Source of the DNA: Endotrypanum monterogeii | Lineage: Eukaryota > Euglenozoa > Kinetoplastea > Trypanosomatida > Trypanosomatidae | Reading direction: 5' to 3' | Length of the DNA: 64,000 nucleotides | NCBI GenBank assembly: GCA_000333855.2 | Contig: CM007346.1 | Span: 962,365-1,026,364 of the forward strand | Part shown: positions 42,236-52,678 of the stretch, piece after piece | Numbering within the stretch: the stretch's first letter is position 1 | Layout of the letters: each line of letters opens with the position of its first letter | Notes under the pieces: model-generated | Told to the model about the DNA's origin: nothing | Seen by the model: only the letters and a program-made list of their open reading frames with translations | Database searches by the model: none | Position numbers and translations under genes: made by a program

Positions 42236-43384
42236 ATGCTGCGTCGTGTTTTAACCCATGCTATGGCGCCGACGGCTCTCTGCCGTTGCCTTTCCCTGAC
42301 CGCCGAGACCCGCGAAGGTCTCACAAAGCCGCTCAGCTCACTGAAGGAGGAATGCAAAGGGCAGAACCTTGACTTGGCGGATATGGCTGAGGCGATGAAG
42401 GGAGCCACCTATAAGCTTCAGGAGGTACTCCAGAAGAGTTCGATTGATGACAAACACTTCAAAGGGAAGGCGGCCACACTCTCTGCCTCGCTCAAGGCGT
42501 ACAACACCCGACTCACCAATTTGCAGAATGAGACGCGCTCGATTCAGACTGAAGTCGATGGGATGATAAAGCTGCTGTGGGGCACCGAGAGACCGGAAGG
42601 CGCGCATTTCGCTACGCCGCCAACAGAAAAGGCACCCGCTACCACATCCGATTTTGAAGTGGAACCACCACCGATCGCACGTGCGCTTGGGGAAGAGCCA
42701 CAGTCTTCCGGACCATCCTCAGAGTCATTAACATCTCATGTGGAGCGTGTCGAGGGCGAGCGCGTAGCGACAGTGGCAACGATGAGCACTTCATCATCGT
42801 CACATCTCAACAAAGAAGATGAAATCGAGGTGGAAACGGTTGAGGTGGAAGTTGAGCCATCGGTGCAGGAGGACCCTGTCGAGACTATGAGGGTGACAGA
42901 CATCACAAAGGAGCTGTACGAACGAGGGGTTAACTTTTCCGATTGCATGGATGCGCGCACCTTACGGCAGCGCTATCGCGATGTTCTGAGCGGTAAAATC
43001 TCTACATCTGCCAGCCAAGCATCCTCGTGTGCGTCGCAAGGTTTCACGGAGCCGTTGACAGCAAACACTAGCCAGCCGCGCATGCCTCCGCGCGCCGCAC
43101 CTCAGCAGCACCAGTACCAGTACCAGCAGCAGCAGTCGGGCTCAAGCACGGATGGAGGGCTCACCAATGATCCCTATCCAAACGCCCATAGAAAAATGGT
43201 GGATCCAATGAAGTTTGTGTATCAGATCAAGCAAGAATTGGCGATGGAGAAGGGCATCGACGCGGGAGCGGTGGACTTGTGGAGTGGGAAGATCAAACTC
43301 GACGATAGCAAACGTCTGTATGACTATCCCTCCATCCAGAGCTACCCAATCGAGGTACGACAAAAAGGTGATGTGCCAGCGTAG
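42236..43384 (+). CDS. Putative mitochondrial protein with SAP-like motif
   Basis: 382 residues. The N-terminus MLRRVLTHAMAPTALCRC is basic and amphipathic, a likely mitochondrial import signal. Residues 30-120 are helical, with a coiled-coil-like part (about 85-115). A Glu/Val-rich acidic region lies at about 190-215. Residues 222-251 (DITKELYERGVNFSDCMDA) resemble the helix-extended-loop-helix of SAP-like or ARMET-type motifs. A Gln/Tyr-rich run is at about 290-303, and a compact charged C-terminal domain ends in KGDVPA. The function is unknown. The SAP-like motif hints at nucleic-acid or protein binding but is weak. Confidence 0.75.
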   Translation: MLRRVLTHAMAPTALCRCLSLTAETREGLTKPLSSLKEECKGQNLDLADMAEAMKGATYKLQEVLQKSSIDDKHFKGKAATLSASLKAYNTRLTNLQNETRSIQTEVDGMIKLLWGTERPEGAHFATPPTEKAPATTSDFEVEPPPIARALGEEPQSSGPSSESLTSHVERVEGERVATVATMSTSSSSHLNKEDEIEVETVEVEVEPSVQEDPVETMRVTDITKELYERGVNFSDCMDARTLRQRYRDVLSGKISTSASQASSCASQGFTEPLTANTSQPRMPPRAAPQQHQYQYQQQQSGSSTDGGLTNDPYPNAHRKMVDPMKFVYQIKQELAMEKGIDAGAVDLWSGKIKLDDSKRLYDYPSIQSYPIEVRQKGDVPA

Positions 43385-45643
43385 CTGTCGAAGAAAAGGA
43401 GACTGAGTACGGCAGTGTTAGCGGTCAATTCTTTCTCTCCAAGGTGTGTTAGCTAGTGGACTACAAAACTTGGTGAGCTACCTGACAGCTCCCCTTCTAC
43501 TGACCAACGAAATTTTGTAGTCTCTTAGTACTTCTACAGCAGCGCGTTGAGGAAGGGGGCGATGAAGCCTACAGGTCGACTGACGTTTCAGTGGAGTCAA
43601 TTTTTTTTTTTTTCACGACTTTCTGCGTGCGCCGTCTTTGGAAGGTATTGTAAAACACTCCAAAATCGTTGAGCGACATTCTTGCGCATCGGTGGAAAAA
43701 AAAAAGAGATACTTTTTCTGTTTATGCGTCCGTGGAGAAAACGCCTAAAGAAAATAATAATCTGCGTATATCTTCCCTTTATCGAAGCAGCCACGCCTTG
43801 GTTGAACAGGGCTAGTTGCGGTGTTTGCTCGCGGGTGCGGTGTCTGTGAAGGGGTCGCTTTGATCCTTGGTCTAAGGCATTGGGTGAAGTCCCCTTGGAG
43901 GGAGGAGAAGAGGAGGCTCGGTGTCGTCTCAGGCTCCTGCATGTGCAGCACCAGTGGGTACCCCTGAAGCATCCTAGCTGTTACTCTAGCGCAACGTGAA
44001 GCACACCCACTTGCCTTGTTTGCCCCGAAAGGTGGCAGCGGTGGACCACAGACGAGAGACGGTCATGGTGGACCAACATCATCACGCATCCCATGCCTGC
44101 AGCCGTTGCGCTGTGAGGCTGAGGTGGGGGTGGCATGGCACATGAAGGTGTGGCTGTGCGACGCGGAGTGCCTCATGGCGCCCCTGGCGCTCTACGAGCA
44201 TTCGTGTGGCCGATGTGGGCTGTGCTTTGTGGAATGCTGCGGCCCTCGAGGGACTCGAGGGCCGGAGAGAGAGGGACGCGGTCCGCAGGCTGGGCACTCG
44301 TCTCCCCCCGGGGTGGCCCTGATCTGCGGGCAGGCCCGTCCCTTCTCTTTATCTCCTTGGTGCCCCCTCCCCATTTGCCCTGCGTGGCAGACGTCACCGC
44401 TTTTATTTCTGAAAGGTGTGTGTGTGTGTGTGTGTGTGTGTATCCCGGCGCGCAGTCCCACCGAACCGCGTGTGGCAGTGATGACACCGCGCACGCCCCG
44501 AGAGGGATGTGAGCCCGTGCGACGTGACTAAATTCGGCGGCAGGGGTGGCTTGTGCTCACAGCCGAGCATGCCTAGCTGCGTTGCTGTCAAGGGTGGGGC
44601 GGGGGGGTGGGTCATTGCGGAGCTGTGGTGGCCATGATGATGATGATGACTCTTCCGAGGCGGGGTCGTGGTGTGTGTTCCTAGACATTTGTTTCCAGAA
44701 AGTATATTCGATGGAGTGGTAGTGGGTGCGAAGAGGTCAGCAGATGTCTCTCTTTCTCTGTGTCTGAGACGGTTCTGTTTCCCTGTTGAGGCAGTGAAGG
44801 TGAATTCTACTCCATATAGCGCCATCAATTTGTTTTTTTTTTTTGGTGTTCAGAGAAGCTAGTGTCGTTTTGTACTCAGCAACCGTTATATATGTTTTTT
44901 TTTTCTTAATGGTGCGCGGTTCTTCGTAGCGGTAGAGGAGGCTCATGTTCGGCTGAGGTATGATGTGTTTTCTCGTCTGACTAGGTGGTAGAGATGAAGC
45001 TGAGTATGGCTGAGGTCACACGTTGTTGATTTCTATGATTTATCGTCCCTGAGGAGTGCAACTGACACGCGAAGTCTTTCTGTGCAAGATAGGGTAGCTT
45101 GGTGTTGAGGAGGACTCATCGCTCTCCTCTCTCCCCTTCCTTCTTCCAAAACTAGCAAAGCACGATGACACAGTAGTCTTTTTTTTTTTTTGCACAGATA
45201 CGGCTGTCAACAGCAAAAAAAAAACAGTATGTATTCTGCTAGCGGGACATGCACACTTAAAGGTTGAGGTGCGACATAGCATCACTTATTAACCGGCTGT
45301 GCAATGTGTCGTATCGCGGACTGCTTCTCTGAAGCGAGTACACGATTTCACATCACCCATGTAAACAAGACTGGTTAGCAGTAGCGAAGAGTATTTTTTT
45401 CAAATCTGCGTGTGCGTGTGTGTTGAATGCGGTTCCCGACTCATGACAACTACCTCCACGTCTAGCGACAGTCAGAAACGTTTCCCTCTGTCTCTCTCCA
45501 TCCCTAACGCTTTGTTGCCTTGGAGACTCATTGTTTCCCTCTTTGCCTTTGAGAAGACAATTTTCACAGAGCGAATATCCTTTCCACACCAGTGTAGCTG
45601 TTGCACTTGAGGGAGTTAGTCTCTTCAGGAATATCGACACCAC
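43385..45643. other. 2.3-kb intergenic region with the full-length B repeat
   Basis: Mostly occupied by family B copy 3 (43782-44666). T-runs flank it (43602-43612, 44833-44843, 45180-45191). No gene seen. Confidence 0.75.
43782..44666 (+). mobile_element. SIDER-like dispersed repeat, family B copy 3 (longest)
   Basis: About 885 bp: left part shared with 19945-20164, right part with 6580-7111 and 20349-20556. It has an internal TG tract (44415-44442) and a GATGATGATGAC...CCGAGGCGGGG end. The frame 44016-44531 is open for 171 codons, but its Gly/Pro/Cys-rich product is interrupted by the TG repeat and is not a known protein. It is the best copy for building a family consensus. Confidence 0.78.
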
Positions 45644-45868
45644 ATGAGTGAAATGCAGAATCTCACCGGATCCTCGTCGAACACCTTCGACCACGGCACT
45701 CTTTCTAGTTCACAGGCTGCACCAGGGCCGTACGAGTTCACTAGCACTGCCGGTAAGCACGTTATCGGAAATCTGCGAGGTTTCATGTTTGCACAGGAAA
45801 GCTTCACGGTGCCGCAGTCTACTCAAAAGCAGCGCGTGGCTGCGATTCGTCGCCGCCGGGATATTTGA
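45644..45868 (+). CDS. Small basic protein, 74 residues
   Basis: The ATG opens a 74-codon frame with GC-balanced codons. The first 35 residues are Ser/Thr-rich, then comes a compact stretch (about 36-55, with GKHVIGNLRGFMFAQESF), and the tail AAIRRRRDI is strongly basic. No membrane helix or cysteine is present. Trypanosomatids have many such short conserved proteins. The family is not recognised, and coding status is likely but not certain. Confidence 0.55.
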   Translation: MSEMQNLTGSSSNTFDHGTLSSSQAAPGPYEFTSTAGKHVIGNLRGFMFAQESFTVPQSTQKQRVAAIRRRRDI

Positions 45869-46722
45869 ACACACGTGTGCTGCTGTGATGCAGATGACAG
45901 AGTGAGCTTTGTATTCTGTAGTTGCTTCAGTAGTTATGCATGACGCCGCTGCCGCGCGCAAGGGTTTTACTGATATGATTATGTTCTGTCGGATAGCTTA
46001 TCATCAGCCCTCTCTCCCTCTCCTCCCTCTGCCATCCTCATGCTCGGTGGAATAGCGTATTCCTGAGTGTCTTCCCATCGACAACTGATGTATTCGTCCT
46101 TTTCTCTGCAGCGGAGATGACTACTATATGTAATCCTTGCCCATAATACATATCGATCTTCCCAGGATAGCGCATCTCGTGTTCGCTGCGCCTTGCTTTT
46201 CTTTTCACCGATTTTCTCTCCTCGATCCAATTCACATTTGTATTTTCTTTTCTTGCCAACTGGGCCTCACATCCGATATTATATCCTCATACACACAACC
46301 AGAGCGTACATGCGTATACACCCACACACATCATCACCCCCGATATACACAATATCTCCCTTCCCCACAGCACGCTACGCTCTTTTCATTCAACGGCACC
46401 TTATACCACGTTGCTCCGTAGAACTTCAACGCGTCAGCGCATATCGAGAATACTAGATAAGGTCATTCGATTGGCCTTGGGTTGCTTAGTTTTCATTTCC
46501 AGGGACGTGTCCTTTTTTTTTTCCCCGGTTAGGTCTCTCATTTTTGTCTATGCCCCGCGCGCTCATTCTCAATAAAAGTGCACCTTGGGTACAGAGAAGA
46601 CGAGAGTCCGACTCTACTAGCGCTCATCGAGGTGCAAGTCGCAGCAACGCATTGGTTGCTGGTTATACTTAAAAGTCTCCCGGTGTGAGGGGAAACCACG
46701 TGTTGGTGGTCGCGGTGCCGAG
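45869..46722. other. Intergenic region, no gene seen
   Basis: Pyrimidine-rich with CA-rich stretches around 46300-46370. A T-run at about 46512-46522 may be part of the acceptor of the following gene. Confidence 0.72.
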
Positions 46723-48471
46723 ATGCCGGGGGAGACGTGTACCACCGAATCGGAGGCAATCCTTCTTCAGCGGCTCGCTGAACGGTACTACAAAGCCTAC
46801 AAGCGTGATGCCGGTAGTGATACCGCACCACGTGTTGAGGAGTCGTTGATGCGCATGATGGCGGTCATGGGGGAGATTTCTTCTCTGGTGGCCACACCTT
46901 TCTCGAACATGTCACCTTTTGAGAAAGACGAGATATCGGTACTGGTTGGCAAGTTGAGCATCTCTGTGGCGATGATTGCAGAAGCTTTTCATTTGAACGT
47001 TGCGCACTCTGTTATGCAGTACATGGAGGAAGAGCTCCACGCCGCTGCCGTGGCAACCGAGGATATTCCCAATGCCGATGGGGCAAGGAAGCCGCCGGAA
47101 TTGGACGGCGCCCCGGGCAGGCGACGGGAATCACCAGCGTCAACCTCTGCTGCACACGCTTCTCCTGCTCAGCTGCTGCCACCTGCGACGGATCAGGAGA
47201 CGTCGGTCGTACTCAGTCCGACGTCAAACAGCGCCTTTTTTCGAAACATTGATCAGCTCGCGACGTTACCACCTGAGTTATTTGAGAGCGTGGGACTCAA
47301 GTGGGTAGCTCCGTTGCCCGACGGCACGCTGGAGGAACTTATTCCCAATGGTCGTTTCACATTGGTGCACTACGAAGACTTCCCCCAGTACGTGTCGCTC
47401 ATAACTCGCTACCGTGAGGCCCGTGCAAGCCATTCACAGTCGTCTCCGATGCCTTCGCACACCACTGTCGTAGAGCGTGGACAGGATGGCAAGGATCCCA
47501 CTACTGCTGGTCCGCCTACTAGAAGTGGTGCGACTACCTCTACGACATCCAATCCCCCCGTTATGCTGGTCCAGGCCCCAGGCTACGACCCCGATCGTGA
47601 GTGGGCTCTCTATTCACCTGATCACTTCTCTGGCAACCTTTTTAGCCCCATGGCACGCGCGTCTGACGTGCAGCTGATGAATGTCGTGCCACCGGCTGCA
47701 ATGGAAGCGGAAGGGTGCAACGGTTCGGCTCTCTGCGAAGGCCGCAACCGCCCCGCTGTGCAGCACATTGGCCGACCATATGACTCGAGCTCGTTTCACC
47801 AAAAGGTTCAGCAACTCCGTCGCGGATTGGTGCCACGTGCTGCCATTGCGCAGCTCGGCCTAACCTTCAGCGTACCAGACGGCCAACGTATTGTAGAGCT
47901 TGTAAACAATGGCATGCAGGTGGATGTGACAGCCGCCAACGTGTCCGAGTTCCTGCGTCTCTTGGACAACTACCCAAGGGAGCCGCCCCCCTCTAGCCGA
48001 GTGCATCGCACGAACAGCGTGCGAAAAATTGATGTAGGTCGCATAATCGCTGATGTCCCCGCTACCTTCAGCCCTTCACACTTCTCACACGACCTCTTTG
48101 CTCCATACCAAGAGCCGGTCTCGTCAGTGTACATAGACTACGACAACTTGGACAAAATGCTGCCACTCTATTTAAAGGAAAATCATGCGAGCCCAAGCGA
48201 TACACAACATCTGTATCTCCGTGCCGCACGTGCATCCGACTATGCCACCTTGGAGCGTATTGTTGAAGAGGTGAAAGTGAATCCCTCTGCCCTGGCCAAG
48301 TACGGCGTCACCTTCAGTGTACCGAGCTCACTGGAGCCGTACTCCACCGCAGAGGAACGCCGCAGTGGCCTCCACGCTTTATTTCCTTCCTCGGCGTTTC
48401 ACCCAGTGAGGATGGAAGACTGGGCTTGTTTTCTCTCTCTCGCGCGGCAGTATTACCCAAAGGTGCTATGA
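46723..48471 (+). CDS. Protein with repeated HECT-N-lobe-like units
   Basis: 582 residues. Residues 1-110 are helical. Three related units follow: about 187-235 (VGLKW...ELIPNGRF...YEDFPQYVSL), 376-418 (LGLTFSVPDG...ELVNNG...NVSEFLRLL) and 524-578 (YGVTFSVPS...DWACFLSL). They resemble the HECT ubiquitin ligase segment reading LxFxVxD...ELxPNGxxxxVTxxNxxEYVxL. Units 2 and 3 are each preceded by an FSPxHFSxxLFxP box (about 297 and 449), so the duplication covers about 150 residues. No C-lobe with a catalytic cysteine is visible, so this is probably not a ligase; a binding or scaffold role is inferred. Linkers are Pro/Ser/Thr-rich. Confidence 0.75.
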   Translation: MPGETCTTESEAILLQRLAERYYKAYKRDAGSDTAPRVEESLMRMMAVMGEISSLVATPFSNMSPFEKDEISVLVGKLSISVAMIAEAFHLNVAHSVMQYMEEELHAAAVATEDIPNADGARKPPELDGAPGRRRESPASTSAAHASPAQLLPPATDQETSVVLSPTSNSAFFRNIDQLATLPPELFESVGLKWVAPLPDGTLEELIPNGRFTLVHYEDFPQYVSLITRYREARASHSQSSPMPSHTTVVERGQDGKDPTTAGPPTRSGATTSTTSNPPVMLVQAPGYDPDREWALYSPDHFSGNLFSPMARASDVQLMNVVPPAAMEAEGCNGSALCEGRNRPAVQHIGRPYDSSSFHQKVQQLRRGLVPRAAIAQLGLTFSVPDGQRIVELVNNGMQVDVTAANVSEFLRLLDNYPREPPPSSRVHRTNSVRKIDVGRIIADVPATFSPSHFSHDLFAPYQEPVSSVYIDYDNLDKMLPLYLKENHASPSDTQHLYLRAARASDYATLERIVEEVKVNPSALAKYGVTFSVPSSLEPYSTAEERRSGLHALFPSSAFHPVRMEDWACFLSLARQYYPKVL

Positions 48472-49122
48472 GTAGGTGGCGGTAAGCAGAGCGGTGCTCT
48501 GTCGGTTTCGATCACTTTGGGGCCCACCCCCACTGTACCCCCTTCGTCTTCAAAACCATCAGCAGGCGCTTGTTGGACATAGATCAAGGAATATGCTTGC
48601 GCTATTGCTCTCGGGGAGGGGAGGGGGCGGGGCGGGCGTGCTCATTCTTGAATATCGAGAAAAACGCCGCTTCCTTTCTCCATTTTGGGGCGTGAAAGAA
48701 GACAACGGCAGCAATTGTTGCGATGGCAGGAAGAGGAGGAATATCCGTGCTTTCATCCTTTACTATACCCTGTCATTTAGTGACCACGGTCACGCCTCCT
48801 GTGATGGGTAAACGGAAGTATTTGGGGTTTTCCATCCTCGTTTTTTCTCCTCTTTTATGGTCTATATTGTCTAGATCTAACGGTGGCACACGCTCTCTCT
48901 CTTCGTTTGTATTTCACCTTGTCTGATATGGTCGATGTATGTCTTGTGTGTTTGTTGGGGGCTTTTGAGTGCTTCACCATGGTTACTATTACCCCCATCC
49001 GCCGCAGCTACGATCACCTCATCTTGTTTTGTTTCGGCTTCTCTCCATTTTTTTTTCCAGGTGCGTGGCTTCCCTTTGTAGTGGTATGCTCACGTGAGCC
49101 CAAAGAGGGTCTCCATTGGGAA
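48472..49122. other. Intergenic region
   Basis: No gene seen up to the acceptor at 49060. T/C-rich from about 48835. Confidence 0.65.
49035..49060 (+). promoter_or_regulatory. Predicted spliced-leader acceptor for a small gene
   Basis: CGGCTTCTCTCC followed by a T-run and CCAG at 49060. It is strong and lies 63 bases before an ATG at 49123. Confidence 0.5.
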
Positions 49123-49368
49123 ATGTTCTCGAGCTCTATGTCGCTTGGGAAAGGAGGCTTTACGACTGGAAAGAGGCTGCTTGTCCAGTTGGCGCGTCGT
49201 TTGCGTTTCTTCCGCAACCTTGCACTTACCGCCTCCGACTCATTTTATCTCTTCTCTTATACGCTGAGAAGAAGTGCTGAGTTCTGCCTTGTATCGATAG
49301 GTTCTCATGATCGGCACCGCAGCTTTATGTACGCGGGATGCAGGGATGTCCTCCTCATTAGGGAGTGA
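49123..49368 (+). CDS. Candidate small basic protein, 81 residues
   Basis: From ATG 49123 the frame encodes a Ser/Gly-rich start, a strongly basic, Leu/Phe-rich amphipathic helix (about 18-32, RLLVQLARRLRFFRN) and a mixed tail with two Cys. The frame is open upstream, but that part crosses the pyrimidine tract and acceptor. A basic amphipathic N-terminal helix would suit mitochondrial import. No family is recognised. Support comes from composition and the acceptor only, so coding is uncertain. Confidence 0.42.
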   Translation: MFSSSMSLGKGGFTTGKRLLVQLARRLRFFRNLALTASDSFYLFSYTLRRSAEFCLVSIGSHDRHRSFMYAGCRDVLLIRE

Positions 49369-50176
49369 CGAGAAACGAACAAGTAAGGAAAATGCGCAGC
49401 AGAAGCTTTTCAGCGCTGACTGACGTATCAGCGTGTCCATGCCGACGCCTAGATAAAAGTATATGCTGCACTTGAACCCCAAAAGTGTGCAACATGTTTT
49501 GTATGTGCCGAGCTTGTGTACGACGCCGTTTTTTTTATTCATTGTCATGTTCGTCGTTAGGGGACTGTGGGCACAGCTGTCTCCATGCTTCACTTAGTTT
49601 TTTTTGTGCACCATTAGGCGTTGGCCTTGTGCTTTTCCCACCTGAAGCCGCCGTCATATCTCAGTACCGACCTTACACGCTCGATTCTTCTGATAAACTT
49701 TTTCTTGAAAAAAAAAATATATATATATATATATATTTAAACCACTACTTCCGTTGCGTTTGCTCGTACGAGCGTACCCACGCACACGCGCGCTTACTCT
49801 AACGGTTCCTGTCACAGTGAGTACCTGCCTTACAACGTCGACTCCCACCAGGAAATTTAATTAGTTGTTGTTCTTCTCTAGTGGCAGACTCGGAGATATT
49901 CACACATACGCACACGGTCGAGGCGGGGGACTCCAACTTCGTTGCAGATAGTGGCAAGGGCTACAAGATCAAGTAGCTGTACGGCCTTGCTATCTTTTTC
50001 TTTTTTTGTCTCCTGTCCAGAGGAGTGCTTAAGTTCATTGAGCAGGTTTGGACAGATAATTATTAGATTTCACTTCTGTACTCATTTCGTGCCGTACTCC
50101 TACTCACAGACACGTTGCGTCATCAAGTTCAGGCAGCTGGACAGCAAGTAGGGGAGTTGGTACAGCCTCACCAATC
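49369..50176. other. Intergenic region before the BRCT gene
   Basis: It contains a (TA)n tract at 49718-49737 and T/C tracts. No gene seen. Confidence 0.7.
49988..50020 (+). promoter_or_regulatory. Predicted spliced-leader acceptor for the BRCT gene
   Basis: A T-rich tract (TTTTTCTTTTTTTGTCTCC) ends in GTCCAG at 50020, 157 bases before ATG 50177. Confidence 0.6.
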
Positions 50177-52678
50177 ATGAGTGAGACCGACAGTATGTGG
50201 CTCCAGAAGAGCATAACCCTTCCTGATCCGATACCAGAAGAGGGAGACAAGGGTGAAGCAGCGGCGTCCGTTCCTGATGCCTCCACTGCTAGCACTCTGG
50301 TGTCTTCTGCCATCAAGGCCTCCGTCGAGGATCCCATGCCTCCACCCCCGCCGTTGTCCTCCGAGAAGAAGATAACCCCAGGGGGAGAAATGGACTTGAC
50401 TAAGATGGTCTTGGACACAAACAGTTTCTTGCGCACGTCAGTCCAGCGTACTTCAATGCGGTACCCAAGTCGTGCCTCGGTCTCTAACTCCGCGTTTATC
50501 TCGGCGCAGGAGTACGACGAGCTGCGTGCGCGCTACAGCCAGGTCAAACGAGAGCTGCTGAAAGTATCGGATATTCAGAAGGATCTCGATTTCGCCCGTT
50601 TCGAGCTGACGCGTTCCCAGGAAGAGACGAAGCTGTTGCGCGATAGCAACCACAATCTTAAGCAGGAGCTGGAGGAGTATGTGCAGCGAGTGGAAAAAGA
50701 GCACAAGGCTCGCATGTCTCTCGAGTCGAAGATGTCCACTGAGGGTCTCACTCGCACGGAGGAAGTGGAATTTTTAAAGCGCGCGATCGACGAGTTGCGC
50801 GAGGAGAATGCGAGGCGCCTCGATGAGATGACAGAGCAGCAGGAAGCAGAGTTTCAGGTGCGGCTGCAGTCCATGCGGGAAGAGCTTTCTGGTGCGGCAG
50901 ATGAGATGACGCGGCTCACCGCTGACTTGACGCAGGCGCAGAAGGCGCGCGAGCTGTCTGACTCGAAGCTCACAGCTACTCTCTCTGACTTGGAAAAATC
51001 TCGTGCCGAAGTGGGCGATTGCAAGGCACGCATCGATGCTTTGCAGAGCGAGTATCAGGCATTGGAGAAGCAGCACCGCGACTTTGTGCATCAGCAAGAG
51101 AAACAGAACGCACTATACCTCGAGGAACATAAAGCTCTCAACGAAGAACGAGTCCATCAGGTGGTGGAGTCTAAAAACACTGTCATCGCAGAGCTTCGAG
51201 AGGAGCTTTGTAGATGGAAGGAGAAATCCAAGATATCTGCAGAGGAGCTGGCTGCCGCCCGTCACACTACAAGTGAGCTCCAGGAAGATATCAAACAGAT
51301 GGCCGCCGATTACGCTAAGGATATGCGGCGCTGTACCGAGGAACATCGTCTTGAACTATGTGAGCATCAGCTTCAAATGGAGGCGGCGATACGTGAGGCA
51401 CGGGGAAGCAAGACTTCTATTGAAGAGGAAGCGCAGTCTCTGCGTCGCCAGCTTGCCCAGGTGTCTAGCGAGCTCTCAACCGTGGCGGGGGTCTTGGCGC
51501 AACGAGAACGTCAACTCGCCACAACAGAAGAGGAGCTAGTGCGCACCAAGGACCGCTGCGTTACTCTTGAGCAGGAGAATGCACAGTTGGCTAGCGATGC
51601 GCAGCTAAATGCTGATGCTGCCGAAGACGCCACACAGCGGGTGGATCGCTTGATGAGGCAAAACAACGACATGGAAGAAGAGTTTTCAAAAGACTTGCGA
51701 GATGCCAAGGATCGCATCCGCACACTGGAGACGACACTGATGCAAAGCAAGAGCGAACTTTCAACGCTTCGTAAAGAGCAGATCAAGTCTGCTGACGATG
51801 GTCTTTCGACCGTTCGCGATCTTCGTGCACAGCTCGAGGCACTCATGGACGAGTGTACGGCTCTAAAGGCACAGGCAGGAGAGCGTCGCCGCTTCGAAGA
51901 AATGGCCCGCGATTACCGACAGCGTCTCGACGAGGAAAAAATGAAAGTGCGAAATCTCGAGGTGGAGCTCAGTGCCGCTCTCAACAGATGTGCTGTCGTT
52001 GAAGAGAAAATGACTGAGCGCTCACGCCGTGTTATTTCGCAGGCAGTCTCCCGCTCCCCGTTGCAATCCATGCAGGCAAATGCAACAGCCGCATCGCTTT
52101 CTCGACACAGCAAAAATCGAAGTATATCCTCAGGTCAATCGGCCACTGGGACTGTCTGCAACTCATTAAAACGCGCACGTACGGAGGATGCACGTGTTTT
52201 TGCCATCAGTGGGTTTGACGGCAACGATGTGTTACTTGCAGTAAAGCAGCTTCCGAACGTAGCGATTGCGGAGTCCAAATCAAACATGCCCGTGCCATCT
52301 AACCTCACTCACCTGATCACCAATGGTCAACTAACCATCAAACTTTTGACAGCCCTCGTGCGAGGCTGCTGGGTGTTGCCGGAGTCCTATGTGGTGGACT
52401 CCCTCAAAGAGGGGACTTGGCTACGTGAGGAGGACTATGGTTTCCAGCACGAGGAGCCGCCGCTTCTAAAAAAACGCATCGCCCTTACGGAGGCATTCAT
52501 ATCTTGTAAGCACTACAGCACCGCAAGTCTTCTGATCAAGGAGGGTGGTGCCATCCTTGTCGAGGATCCGGAGCAGGCGGATGTGCACCTATGCATCAAC
52601 TCTGAGGTCCGCAGCACCGAAAACGGGTGGAACTGGGAAAAGATGGTGGAAATGATTTACCCACTTAAGATCCAGTAG
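50177..52678 (+). CDS. Long coiled-coil protein with C-terminal tandem BRCT
   Basis: 833 residues. Residues 1-95 are acidic and Pro/Ser-rich. Residues about 110-625 form a near-continuous coiled coil (Glu, Lys, Leu, Arg heptads, almost no Pro or Gly). A basic, Ser-rich linker (about 620-670) leads to two BRCT-like repeats (about 672-755 and 760-833) with hydrophobic core strands (RVFAISGF; RIALTEAF) and the conserved Trp in GCWVLPESYV. Tandem BRCTs usually bind phosphopeptides. The layout recalls kinetoplastid kinetochore protein KKT4 (coiled coil then BRCT), but the length is greater and I cannot confirm it. A centrosome, basal-body or DNA-damage scaffold is the alternative. Confidence 0.85.
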   Translation: MSETDSMWLQKSITLPDPIPEEGDKGEAAASVPDASTASTLVSSAIKASVEDPMPPPPPLSSEKKITPGGEMDLTKMVLDTNSFLRTSVQRTSMRYPSRASVSNSAFISAQEYDELRARYSQVKRELLKVSDIQKDLDFARFELTRSQEETKLLRDSNHNLKQELEEYVQRVEKEHKARMSLESKMSTEGLTRTEEVEFLKRAIDELREENARRLDEMTEQQEAEFQVRLQSMREELSGAADEMTRLTADLTQAQKARELSDSKLTATLSDLEKSRAEVGDCKARIDALQSEYQALEKQHRDFVHQQEKQNALYLEEHKALNEERVHQVVESKNTVIAELREELCRWKEKSKISAEELAAARHTTSELQEDIKQMAADYAKDMRRCTEEHRLELCEHQLQMEAAIREARGSKTSIEEEAQSLRRQLAQVSSELSTVAGVLAQRERQLATTEEELVRTKDRCVTLEQENAQLASDAQLNADAAEDATQRVDRLMRQNNDMEEEFSKDLRDAKDRIRTLETTLMQSKSELSTLRKEQIKSADDGLSTVRDLRAQLEALMDECTALKAQAGERRRFEEMARDYRQRLDEEKMKVRNLEVELSAALNRCAVVEEKMTERSRRVISQAVSRSPLQSMQANATAASLSRHSKNRSISSGQSATGTVCNSLKRARTEDARVFAISGFDGNDVLLAVKQLPNVAIAESKSNMPVPSNLTHLITNGQLTIKLLTALVRGCWVLPESYVVDSLKEGTWLREEDYGFQHEEPPLLKKRIALTEAFISCKHYSTASLLIKEGGAILVEDPEQADVHLCINSEVRSTENGWNWEKMVEMIYPLKIQ

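Noticed and set aside
42236..43384. Idea that this gene is PEX14
   Set aside because: It lacks the N-terminal PEX14 motif and has a likely mitochondrial signal instead.
44016..44531. 171-codon open frame in repeat B3
   Set aside because: It is inside a dispersed repeat, reads through a TG microsatellite and is not preserved in the other copies.
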